The position numbers and the translations under genes are program-made. Source: Clostridium_AM sp963780135 (GTDB lineage Bacteria; Bacillota; Clostridia; Clostridiales; Clostridiaceae). Taken from it: a stretch of 64,000 nt of DNA. Positions 44,361 through 52,537 of the stretch are shown one piece after another; the stretch's first letter is position 1; each line of letters opens with the position of its first letter. Under the pieces are notes generated by a model that searched no databases, was not told the DNA's origin, and saw nothing but the letters and a program-made list of their open reading frames with translations. Where the stretch lies: assembly GCA_963780135.1 (NCBI GenBank), contig CAWAAR010000003.1:2232001-2296000 (forward strand), read 5' to 3'.

Positions 44361-45041
44361 ATGAACAAAAACATATTAATTATTGAAGATGAAGAAGATA
44401 TAAGAGATATATTATCTCATTACTTAAAAAAAGAAGGATTTAGTGTAATGGAAGCTGAAAGTGGTATCCAGGGAATAGATATAGTTAAAAGCAAAAATAT
44501 TGATCTTATAATTTTAGATTTGATGCTTCCTGATATAAATGGATATGAGGTATGTAAAAAAGTTAGTCTAAATTATAAAGTACCTATAATAATGCTTACA
44601 GCTAAAAATGACATAGTAGATAAAATAATGGGTCTTGAATTTGGAGCGGATGACTATATAACAAAACCCTTTGATATAAGAGAGGTTATAGCAAGAATAA
44701 AAGTATGTATTCGAAGGATTGAAAGCTTAAAGGAAAAGCCTGAAGATGTAATAAAGCTTTCAGATAATATAAAAATATTAGAAAGTAGTAGAGAAGTATT
44801 TAAGGGAGACAAGCTTGTAAAGTTAAAACCGAAAGAATATAATTTATTGCTAATTTTATCAAAGAACAAAAGAACAGTGCTTTCTAGAGATGTGCTTTTG
44901 GAAAAAGTATGGGGATATGATTTTGAAGGGGACAGTAGAACTGTGGATGTACATATACAGAGACTTAGAAAAAAACTAGATGATCATAAAGAAAAATCTA
45001 TTATAGAAACAGTATTTAGTATAGGGTATAAAATGTTATAG
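44361..45041 (+). CDS. OmpR-family response regulator
   Basis: A 226-residue regulator: a receiver with EDEED near residue 8-12, phospho-acceptor in LIILDLMLPDINGYEV, and switch Lys in DDYITKPF. The winged-helix output (LKPKEYNLLLILSKNKRTVLSRDVLLEKVWGYDFEGDSRTVDVHIQRLRKKL) is PhoB-like. GGGGG precedes the ATG. It is followed 19 bases on by its kinase and then by a membrane-anchored propeller-like protein. The MITE-like repeat lies just upstream, so its promoter must be in or before that element. Confidence 0.93.
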   Translation: MNKNILIIEDEEDIRDILSHYLKKEGFSVMEAESGIQGIDIVKSKNIDLIILDLMLPDINGYEVCKKVSLNYKVPIIMLTAKNDIVDKIMGLEFGADDYITKPFDIREVIARIKVCIRRIESLKEKPEDVIKLSDNIKILESSREVFKGDKLVKLKPKEYNLLLILSKNKRTVLSRDVLLEKVWGYDFEGDSRTVDVHIQRLRKKLDDHKEKSIIETVFSIGYKML

Positions 45042-45060
45042 ATTATACTTGGAGGATAAA

Positions 45061-46548
45061 ATGAAATTTTCAATAAGATATAAATTTGGAATAGGGCTTT
45101 TTTTGATTTTTGGATTAAGCTTTAATATTATGTGCTTTTTTATAAATAAAATAATTTTAGAAAATAATAAAAAAGTTATTAAAAACGAACTTTTGGTTTC
45201 ACAAAAGGATTTAAATATATATGTTAAACAGTATCTTTCTTTAAACAAAATTGATAACAATAAAGAGGCTTTTGAGAAAAATAAAGAAAATATAGGTTCT
45301 GCATTAAATGCTAGGATTAATGACAGAGTGGTACTTTACAATTTAAATGGAAATATGATTTTTGACAGTAGCTATAATCATGAAAAAATATATGATAAAG
45401 ATGATTATGAAGATTTAAAGCTTGCTCTTAAAGATAAATCTGCTTATAAAATTGAAAATATAAATAATAAGTATACGGCTATATTTTCAGAACCTATATA
45501 TGTGGATAAAAAGTTAATTGGAGTTATTAGATATACTAAAGATTATACAGAATTATTTGTTTCAGGAACAGAATTATTAAAACAAATTGAAATTTTTATG
45601 ATAATTACATTTTCTGTAATATTTATTTTTTCTCTTCTTTTAACCACTAAAATTACTACTCCAATTATTAAGCTTATAAAAATTACCAAGGAAATAAGCA
45701 GTGGAAATTTTGATATGAAAATAAATTTAAAACCTCACGATGAAGTGGGGGAATTAGTAGAAAACTTTAATAAAATGAAAGGTAAAATAAAAAATCAAAT
45801 TGAAACCATAAAAAATGATAGGGATAACTTAAGAAAGCTAGAAAGGCATAGAAAGGATTTTTTTGATACTGTTACCCATGAAATGAAAACACCATTAACT
45901 ATAATAGATGGCTATACTCAGATGATTTTAGATGAAGGCAATAGTGATACAGAGCTTTTATTTAAGGCTGCCTCAAAGATAAAAAAAGAATCTAATAAGC
46001 TTCACAATATGATTACTGAGGTACTTCAAATTTCAAAGGCTGAATCAAGCATAAGCAATGAAGAAATGGAACAAATTGATATGAAGAAATTTTTAAGTGT
46101 GTTATGTGAAGATATGCTTATTAAAGCTAAAAAATATGAAATAAGTATAGTAAAAGAATTAGAAGAGCATATTTATGTGCTTGCAAGTAAAAAGGATATT
46201 ATTAAAATAGCTATAAATGTAATTGATAATTCAATAAAATATGGAAATGTAAGGTCTTTAATAAAAGTTAAGCTTTATAAAGAAAGTGGATTTTGTGTTA
46301 TTAAAGTAGAAGATGAAGGAAAGGGAATAAATAAAGAAGATTTAAATAAAATTTTTAAACCCTTTTATAGAGGGAGTAAAGAAAAATCCTTAAAGAGAGA
46401 AGGAAGCGGTCTAGGACTTTTTATAGTAAGATCTCTAGTGGAAAGTTATAAAGGCACTGTAAGTATAGAAAGTACAGAGGACAAAGGAACAAAAGTTTAT
46501 ATAAAAATTCCTCTTTTTTTACAAGTTGGCAATAACTTAGTTAAATAA
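45061..46548 (+). CDS. Sensor histidine kinase with extracellular sensor and HAMP
   Basis: A 495-residue kinase. TM1 is at about residues 9-32, an extracellular sensor at about 35-175, and TM2 at about 180-200. HAMP follows (KITTPIIKLIKITKEISSGNFDM), then HisKA with the phospho-acceptor His in VTHEMKTPLTIIDGYTQM. HATPase_c boxes are NVIDNSIKYG, VEDEGKGI and EGSGLGLFIVRSL. The ATG at 45061 sits 5 bases after GGAGG; an in-frame TTG at 45049 lies before this site. Its partner is the regulator just upstream. Confidence 0.92.
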   Translation: MKFSIRYKFGIGLFLIFGLSFNIMCFFINKIILENNKKVIKNELLVSQKDLNIYVKQYLSLNKIDNNKEAFEKNKENIGSALNARINDRVVLYNLNGNMIFDSSYNHEKIYDKDDYEDLKLALKDKSAYKIENINNKYTAIFSEPIYVDKKLIGVIRYTKDYTELFVSGTELLKQIEIFMIITFSVIFIFSLLLTTKITTPIIKLIKITKEISSGNFDMKINLKPHDEVGELVENFNKMKGKIKNQIETIKNDRDNLRKLERHRKDFFDTVTHEMKTPLTIIDGYTQMILDEGNSDTELLFKAASKIKKESNKLHNMITEVLQISKAESSISNEEMEQIDMKKFLSVLCEDMLIKAKKYEISIVKELEEHIYVLASKKDIIKIAINVIDNSIKYGNVRSLIKVKLYKESGFCVIKVEDEGKGINKEDLNKIFKPFYRGSKEKSLKREGSGLGLFIVRSLVESYKGTVSIESTEDKGTKVYIKIPLFLQVGNNLVK

Positions 46549-46616
46549 TAGAAATAGTTATAATATAACATCTAAGTATGGAGTAAAAAACTTGTGATTA
46601 TGGAGGAAGATAAAAA

Positions 46617-47945
46617 ATGAATAAAATTAATAAGAGTGTAATGGTTAAAATTTTCATACCAGTAATAATAGGTGCTATGTGTTTTGGCGCATATAAAGCA
46701 TTAAATGTAGATGCTAAAGATGTTTCAGCTTCACCTATAATAGTTAGTGCTGATAGTTCTTCACTACCATCAGTAGATGACAAACCTTTAGAAATACTTG
46801 GTAAGAGAGTTTTAACTATTAATGAATCTATTTCAGAAAATTATGGATTTACTGGTGAAGATGAAGTGCTTTTAGGCATTGGAATGAATCCTGTGGATTT
46901 TTACAAAAAGTATACTAAAAATAGAAGTGATATGAATGATAATGAAATTGGTAATGTTAGCAAAGATACTTTTGGAAACCTATATAAGTTGAATTTATCC
47001 ACGTTGGAAAAAACTTCTTTAGACATAAATGTAAAAAGCTTAATATCAAATTTATCATCTAATGGAGAAAAAATTAATTATGAAGATAATAATAAATACA
47101 ATATATATAATCTGAAGAATAATTCTAAAATTCCTTATGATAATAAAAGTAAAAAGGAAAGTCCAAATGGAAGTGGAGTTTGGTCTAAGGACGGGAGCTG
47201 CTTTATAAGCCTTTTCAATGATGGAGATTTGAAAGTCTACAATGAAAAAAATAACGCTACAAAGGAATTGAAAATAAGAAGGGATGATTTCTGGTTAGCA
47301 AATATTACAGATTTTTATAGTGAGGATGGAGAAAATATTTATTTTATGGGAGAGCAATCTAAAGGTAAAACAGGTTCTAAGGATTTTAACATTCAAAGAC
47401 TGGGAATATTTAAAGTTAATAGTAATACAAATGATATAGAAAATGTATTTGTACTGCCTTATAGTGATCATACATCAAAAGATAACAGTAAGAGTAGTGT
47501 ATTGACAGGAGATTTTAAAGTATTAGATAAGGGCAATAAAATTTTATTTGATGGTTTAATTAGTGGAGAAGCTGGTACTTATATATATGATGTGAATTCT
47601 AAAAAGTTTTATAATGTAATTCCGCATACATTTAAATCTAAAGAAGGTGAATATGGTATATTTAGCTTGATATCTCCAGATGAAAGTAAGATAGTTTATG
47701 GAGCTCCAAATTATGAAGATGATAAAAAGACACACTGGAATTTATATGCTGCAAAAATAAGTGGTAATACTCTTACAAATAAAATATGTATTGCTAAAGA
47801 TTTTAACGTACATGATCTTGATAACTGTTTAAGCTGGAGTAATGATAGTAAAAAGGTAGTATTTTTTAATGAAACTAATGAAGTGAAAAAAAATGGATTT
47901 AATATTTTTGAAAAAAGTGAAGTTAATGTTATTACATTTAAATAA
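46617..47945 (+). CDS. Membrane-anchored TolB/WD-like propeller protein, unknown function
   Basis: A 442-residue protein with a single N-terminal TM/signal anchor (about residues 9-27, VKIFIPVIIGAMCFGAYKAL). The outside part shows repeated segments ending in short beta-strand patterns, such as GVWSKDGSCFISLFNDGDLKVY, YSEDGENIYFMGE, ISPDESKIVYGAP and LSWSNDSKKVVFFNE. These resemble the W-S-x-D-G/S-K-x-(I/V) blades of TolB-type beta-propellers. GGAGGAAG precedes the ATG, 68 bases after the kinase. It probably belongs to the two-component operon and may be a sensor accessory or a regulated surface protein. It is not a family I can name. Confidence 0.7.
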   Translation: MNKINKSVMVKIFIPVIIGAMCFGAYKALNVDAKDVSASPIIVSADSSSLPSVDDKPLEILGKRVLTINESISENYGFTGEDEVLLGIGMNPVDFYKKYTKNRSDMNDNEIGNVSKDTFGNLYKLNLSTLEKTSLDINVKSLISNLSSNGEKINYEDNNKYNIYNLKNNSKIPYDNKSKKESPNGSGVWSKDGSCFISLFNDGDLKVYNEKNNATKELKIRRDDFWLANITDFYSEDGENIYFMGEQSKGKTGSKDFNIQRLGIFKVNSNTNDIENVFVLPYSDHTSKDNSKSSVLTGDFKVLDKGNKILFDGLISGEAGTYIYDVNSKKFYNVIPHTFKSKEGEYGIFSLISPDESKIVYGAPNYEDDKKTHWNLYAAKISGNTLTNKICIAKDFNVHDLDNCLSWSNDSKKVVFFNETNEVKKNGFNIFEKSEVNVITFK

Positions 47946-48006
47946 AATAGAGTAAAATTGAAAAAGATATCAATCAGTATTATGCTTTTCACAATTATTA
48001 GTTTAA

Positions 48007-48052
48007 AAAACAATGAAGGTAAGTAGGTAACTGCTATCCTCATTGTTTTTTT
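48007..48052 (+). terminator. Terminator of the two-component/propeller operon
   Basis: AACAATGA..GG pairs with CC..TCATTGTT, then TTTTTTG. It lies about 60 bases after the propeller gene. Confidence 0.8.
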
Positions 48053-48202
48053 GTATGCCATTAAAATCGTATAAAAGACTAGCTTTTTTTATAGTTAAAA
48101 TGCATCAACAGTTTATAAAAAAGAAAAACTTAATATAGTTGTAATTACTGGTTATATTAAGAATATAGATAAAAAATTAGATATTACCGAGGTGGGAAAT
48201 AG

Positions 48203-49162
48203 TTGATACGCATAATAACTGTAAATAAGAAATTAGAATTAAACAATTATACGTCCATTGACAGCTTATCAAATCCAGACATAAATTGGTATTGGGTAGA
48301 TATAGAAGATCCAAATGAAGATGAAGAAAAGCTTCTTAGGTACCACTTTGGTTTTCATCCTTTAGCTATTGAAGATTGTTTGCAGATATCACATAGACCT
48401 AAACTTGAGTACTATGAAGATTATGATTTTTTTGTTATAAATGCATTGAATGAAGAAACTCTATGTCCTGAAGATGTAGGATTATTTGTTGGGGCAAACT
48501 ATGTGGTATCCGTACACAAAACACATCAAGATGAATTAGATTATGCTTGGGGAAAAATCTTAGTTAACAAACTTGCTTGGGAAAAGGGGCCAGCATATGT
48601 TATGTACACTATATTAAATAAGGTTGTTGATCAGTTTTTCCCTGAAGTATATAAAATAGAAGATAGTTTAGAGAAGATTGATAATAATGTTAATCATTTG
48701 CCAGTACATAAGTTAGTTGATGAAGTATTTGATATTAGAGGCGACTTACTACAATTAAGAAGAATTGTAAATTCCATGAGAGATTTATTATATCGAATAG
48801 TGAATTCAGAAAGATTAAACTGGTTCAAGGAAAGTAAATTTTATTTTGCAGATATACATGACCATCTACTGAAGTTATCTGAAATGTTAGAAGCTAACAG
48901 GGATATAACAGCAGATATGCGAGATAGTTATATGTCAATAAATTCTAATAGAATGAACACCAATATGATGATTTTAACAGTCATTTCTACAATATTTATA
49001 CCACTTACTTTTATTGCAGGAGTATATGGAATGAATTTTGACTATATGCCAGAGCTTAAATGGAGATATGGATATTTGGCAGCTTTAGTATTTATGTTTG
49101 GTATTGCTGCACTTATGTTTTTATGGTTTAAAAGAAAGGGATGGTTTAATATTTATAAATGA
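48203..49162 (+). CDS. corA: CorA-family divalent metal (Mg2+) transporter
   Basis: A 319-residue pentameric-channel-type transporter. The cytoplasmic N-terminal domain is at about residues 1-240 (FGFHPLAIEDCLQISHRPKLEYY). Two TM helices lie at the end: TM1 about 258-278, ending in the selectivity motif GMN (YGMNFDYMPEL), and TM2 about 290-310. The usual F-x-P-L-T-F-I-A-G-V-Y-G-M-N core is present. It starts with TTG behind GAGGTGGG. It could carry Mg2+, Co2+ or Ni2+; sequence cannot settle this. Confidence 0.92.
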   Translation: MIRIITVNKKLELNNYTSIDSLSNPDINWYWVDIEDPNEDEEKLLRYHFGFHPLAIEDCLQISHRPKLEYYEDYDFFVINALNEETLCPEDVGLFVGANYVVSVHKTHQDELDYAWGKILVNKLAWEKGPAYVMYTILNKVVDQFFPEVYKIEDSLEKIDNNVNHLPVHKLVDEVFDIRGDLLQLRRIVNSMRDLLYRIVNSERLNWFKESKFYFADIHDHLLKLSEMLEANRDITADMRDSYMSINSNRMNTNMMILTVISTIFIPLTFIAGVYGMNFDYMPELKWRYGYLAALVFMFGIAALMFLWFKRKGWFNIYK

Positions 49163-49344
49163 AATATTCAGGTGATTTATTTAAAAAATAAAAATTTTAA
49201 AATGTATTGGAAAAAGCAATGAGTGTAAAAATTATTGCTTTTTTGTGTGAAGTACATTAAAATATATTGTCAAAATTTATTATACTATGGTTTTTAATAC
49301 AAGACAATGTTAATATAATAACATTCAATGTTGGAGGTGGATTT

Positions 49345-51315
49345 ATGTATGTAAAACTATTTGAAAAAGGAAAAATAGGAAAATTAGAACTTAGAAATCG
49401 TATTGTTATGGTGGCTTTAGCAGTTGGTGTTGCAAAACCTGACCAAACCGTTGGCGATGAAATGATTGAATATTATTTAGAACGTGCAAAGGGTGGTGCT
49501 GGCCTAATTATTGCAGAGAACACTCGTGTAAATGATGAACATGGTGTTGCAGCAAAATGTCAAGTATCCGTTGCAAGGGATGAACATATAGCTCCTTTAA
49601 AAAAATTAGCAGATGCACTTCATGCAGAAGGAACAAAGTTTTTTGTACAATTACATCATCCAGGTAGAGAAACTTATTCCAATCTAAATGGAGACAAGCC
49701 GGTAGTTGCTCCAAGTGCAGTACCTTGTGGTGTTTGTCAGCAGGAAACTCGTGCACTAAAAACAAGTGAAGTAGAAAATCTAATCAAGGATTTCATAAAT
49801 GGTGCGAAACGTGCAAAAGCTGCTGGAGTAGATGGTGTTGAATTACATGCTGCCCATGGATATTTGATTTCTCAATTTTTAAGTCCATATACTAATAAAA
49901 GAACTGATAAATATGGTGGAAGCTTTGAAAATCGTTTTAACTTCTTAAAGGAAATGGTTTTAGGTATAAAGGAAGCTTGTGGACAGAACTATCCAGTAAG
50001 TGTTCGCTTAACTGTAGATGAACTATTAAAATTAAATGGAATAAAAGAAGATTATTTGGATTTAGAAGCAGGAGTTAATGTATGCCGATGTCTTGAAAAA
50101 ATAGGTGTAGACGTAATAAATGTTTCTAATGGAATTTACGAAACCTTTAATTCACTGTCAGAACCTATGACTTATCCTCAAGGTTCAAGAACACCATTAA
50201 TTAGAGCTGTAAAGAATGCTGTTAGTATACCGGTAATTGCTGTTAACATGATTAAGGAGCCTTGGTTTGCAGAAAAAATGTTAGAAGACAGGCTAGCTGA
50301 TTTTGTTGGTCTTGGCAGAGCTTTAGTGGCAGATCCAAAGTGGCCTAAAAAAGCAGCAGAAGGAAGAGATGAAGATATAAATCGCTGCATTTCCTGTACA
50401 TTTTGTTTTGAAACACTACTAAGTCAAGTTATTCCAAATGTTGGACCAATAAAGTGTGCAGTAAATCCAAGAGCTGCTCATGAACTTCAATATAATGAAT
50501 TTAATAAAAATGGAGCTGGAAAAGTAGTAGCTGTCGTTGGTGCAGGGGTTGCTGGTCTAGAAGCAGCAAGAGTACTTGCAATTCGCAGATTTAAGCCAGT
50601 AGTTTTAGATAAGTCATATAATGTTGGCGGACAAATCAATATTGCAGATAAGCCTCCAATGAAGGAGAAAATTGACTGGATTGTGAAATATGAAAAGACT
50701 CAATTGAATAAAATGGGTGTTGAAATTAGATTAAATACTAAGGTTACTGTTGAGTATTTAAAAGATATGAAGCCTTATGCAGTATTTATTGCTACAGGTG
50801 GCAGTCCAATAGTTCCAAAATCTATTGAAGGTGTACATAGACCTAATGTTTGTACTATAGATGATGTGCTTAGTGGAAAGGTAAGAATTACATGGAAAAA
50901 GGTTGCCCTAATTGGCTCAGGAGCATCTGGACTTGAAACTGCAGAATTTTTATGTGAAAATAAAAACCAAGTTTCCATTATCGAAATGCAGGATTCTATT
51001 GGTAAGAGCGTTTATGTACAGCATTACTTAGATGCTATGGATAGATTAGGAAAGTTTGATGTTACTTATATGCCATCCAATAAATTACTAGCAGTAACTG
51101 ATAAAGGAGTTAAATTAGAAAATCTTGCTGAAAATAAAATTATAGACTATGAAGTAGATTATGTAGTAATGTCCTTAGGAGTAAAATCAAACAATGAATT
51201 AGTAGAGGATTGCATTTATAATTTTGAAAATGTTAAAGTTATTGGTGATGCTGCAGCTGTAGGAAGGATTGAATCATCTATAAGAACAGCCTTTTATGCT
51301 GCTTATAATCTGTAA
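49345..51315 (+). CDS. NADH:flavin oxidoreductase, enoate reductase-like (FMN/FAD, Fe-S)
   Basis: A 656-residue two-part flavoenzyme. An old-yellow-enzyme TIM barrel occupies residues 1-350 (HAAHGYLISQFLSPYTNKRTDKYGG, VGLGRALVADP). A [4Fe-4S] cysteine cluster follows (CISCTFC, then KCAVNP). The NAD/FAD-binding half has two GxGxxG motifs (VVAVVGAGVAGLEAARV and ALIGSGASGLETAEF). The family reduces activated C=C bonds such as 2-enoates or 2,4-dienoyl-CoA with NADH. The Cys spacing C-x2-C-x2-C differs from the C-x2-C-x3-C that is usual in this family. The ATG at 49345 has GGAGG just upstream. It is monocistronic. Confidence 0.9.
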   Translation: MYVKLFEKGKIGKLELRNRIVMVALAVGVAKPDQTVGDEMIEYYLERAKGGAGLIIAENTRVNDEHGVAAKCQVSVARDEHIAPLKKLADALHAEGTKFFVQLHHPGRETYSNLNGDKPVVAPSAVPCGVCQQETRALKTSEVENLIKDFINGAKRAKAAGVDGVELHAAHGYLISQFLSPYTNKRTDKYGGSFENRFNFLKEMVLGIKEACGQNYPVSVRLTVDELLKLNGIKEDYLDLEAGVNVCRCLEKIGVDVINVSNGIYETFNSLSEPMTYPQGSRTPLIRAVKNAVSIPVIAVNMIKEPWFAEKMLEDRLADFVGLGRALVADPKWPKKAAEGRDEDINRCISCTFCFETLLSQVIPNVGPIKCAVNPRAAHELQYNEFNKNGAGKVVAVVGAGVAGLEAARVLAIRRFKPVVLDKSYNVGGQINIADKPPMKEKIDWIVKYEKTQLNKMGVEIRLNTKVTVEYLKDMKPYAVFIATGGSPIVPKSIEGVHRPNVCTIDDVLSGKVRITWKKVALIGSGASGLETAEFLCENKNQVSIIEMQDSIGKSVYVQHYLDAMDRLGKFDVTYMPSNKLLAVTDKGVKLENLAENKIIDYEVDYVVMSLGVKSNNELVEDCIYNFENVKVIGDAAAVGRIESSIRTAFYAAYNL

Positions 51316-51345
51316 AAGTATTGTTATTACATAGAGAGTAAACTA

Positions 51346-51377
51346 AAGGCTGTATTCAAAATATAGAATGCAGCCTT
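51346..51377. terminator. Bidirectional terminator-like hairpin
   Basis: AAGGCTGTATTC pairs with GAATGCAGCCTT around AAAATATA. It lies between convergent genes; the T-run is short on both sides. Confidence 0.6.
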
Positions 51378-51391
51378 GTTACGTATCAAGA

Positions 51392-52186
51392 TTAATAGTA
51401 TGATTTACAAATTGATTCGTATATTGATTTTTGGTGCTTCATTGCAGCATCTTTTTTATCCGAATCCAGTGCACCTAACTTATATAATTCATCAATTGAG
51501 TTTGTTGCTGCTGTGTAGTCTTTTATAAAATCAGAAAATACTATTGATTTTGACTCATTTACATTTTTCAGAGATGTTTGTATTGGATTTAATATATTTT
51601 CTTCAATTATTGAAGGTTTTTCTAGCAAGTCTTTTATACTAACCTTAATAGAAGAATTGACATCTTTTGTAGTAATGTTAGTATTGTTTATTTTAGCAAG
51701 ATTTTGATTTGTATCAACTCCCTTAGTGAATATAATACTGATCTTACCATCAGAATTATTTAATTTAAATAACTTGTCTTCTACAATATTACTTTCCTTT
51801 GTTACATTTTTGTCCATTAAAGTATTTAAATCATTTAATAAATCCATTGCTTTACTTTCAATTTTAGCTGCGCCCATTTCACTTGAATCAGATTTATATT
51901 GTTTAGATAAATCTTTGAGCTGAGTTCCTATATCATTCATTTTGTTCAAATTTATCTCTTTCTCTTTTAGAACTGACATTTTATCTTTGAGTTTCTGTTC
52001 TGAATTTTCAGTGTTTTTCAATTCAGTAGTCATAACTTTAATTTTTTGGTTTATGACATCCTTTGAGTCTTTGTTAACATTTTTTTTCACAACATTAGCA
52101 ATTTGGCTGTTATTTTTAGATTGGTTAGAGTTAATATTCTTTATAAATGAATTTCTTGAATAAAAATTTGTATTTCTGATAATCAT
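51392..52186 (-). CDS. Coiled-coil hypothetical protein, 264 aa
   Basis: I do not recognise the family. The protein begins MIIRNTNFYSRNSFIKNINS, with no signal peptide or TM segment. It has a long predicted coiled coil at about residues 45-125 (KIKVMTTELKNTENSEQKLK, then DKMSVLKEKEINLNKM), a more beta-like middle, and a helical C-terminus (YTAATNSIDELYKLGALD, then SDKKDAAMKHQ). The fairly even Lys/Asn/Ser composition, and an N-terminus that resembles small secreted or flagellar-type clostridial proteins, do not allow a function. AGGAGTGACT lies before the ATG. The gene is convergent with the flavoenzyme and divergent from ppdK. Confidence 0.65.
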   Translation of the reverse strand: MIIRNTNFYSRNSFIKNINSNQSKNNSQIANVVKKNVNKDSKDVINQKIKVMTTELKNTENSEQKLKDKMSVLKEKEINLNKMNDIGTQLKDLSKQYKSDSSEMGAAKIESKAMDLLNDLNTLMDKNVTKESNIVEDKLFKLNNSDGKISIIFTKGVDTNQNLAKINNTNITTKDVNSSIKVSIKDLLEKPSIIEENILNPIQTSLKNVNESKSIVFSDFIKDYTAATNSIDELYKLGALDSDKKDAAMKHQKSIYESICKSYY

Positions 52187-52537
52187 TTCTAGTCACTCCT
52201 TTTATATTACTCTATTGTAATTATCGCTATTATTAGTTAAAAACTTTAGTTTTTGGGTCATAATTGGTTAATAATTTTTGCTAACTATGCAGAACTAACA
52301 GATTAAATGAAGTGATTTTTTGTGTGGCTTTAGTAGTTTTATATTAATTTTATGGAAAAGGATTAAATCAATAAGATTAATAGCAGGATAATTGATGTAT
52401 AATCCAGATTATTCATATTTTATTTACATATTATGTGTTGTATATAAAGCAATTTTGTTATATAGTATATAACATATAATAAAACGTATAGCACATATAA
52501 AATCATTAAAGCATTTACATAAGGGGGTTACATTTTT
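52187..52537. other. Regulatory gap upstream of ppdK
   Basis: 351 bp between divergent genes. A 17-base palindrome GTTATATAGTATATAAC (52457-52473) touches a TATAAT box (52475-52480) about 60 bases before ppdK. TGTGTTGTATA (52434-52444) is one base from the Bacillus CcpN operator consensus, a known regulator of gluconeogenic genes, but with no ccpN gene in the window this is only a suggestion. I see no riboswitch. Confidence 0.4.
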
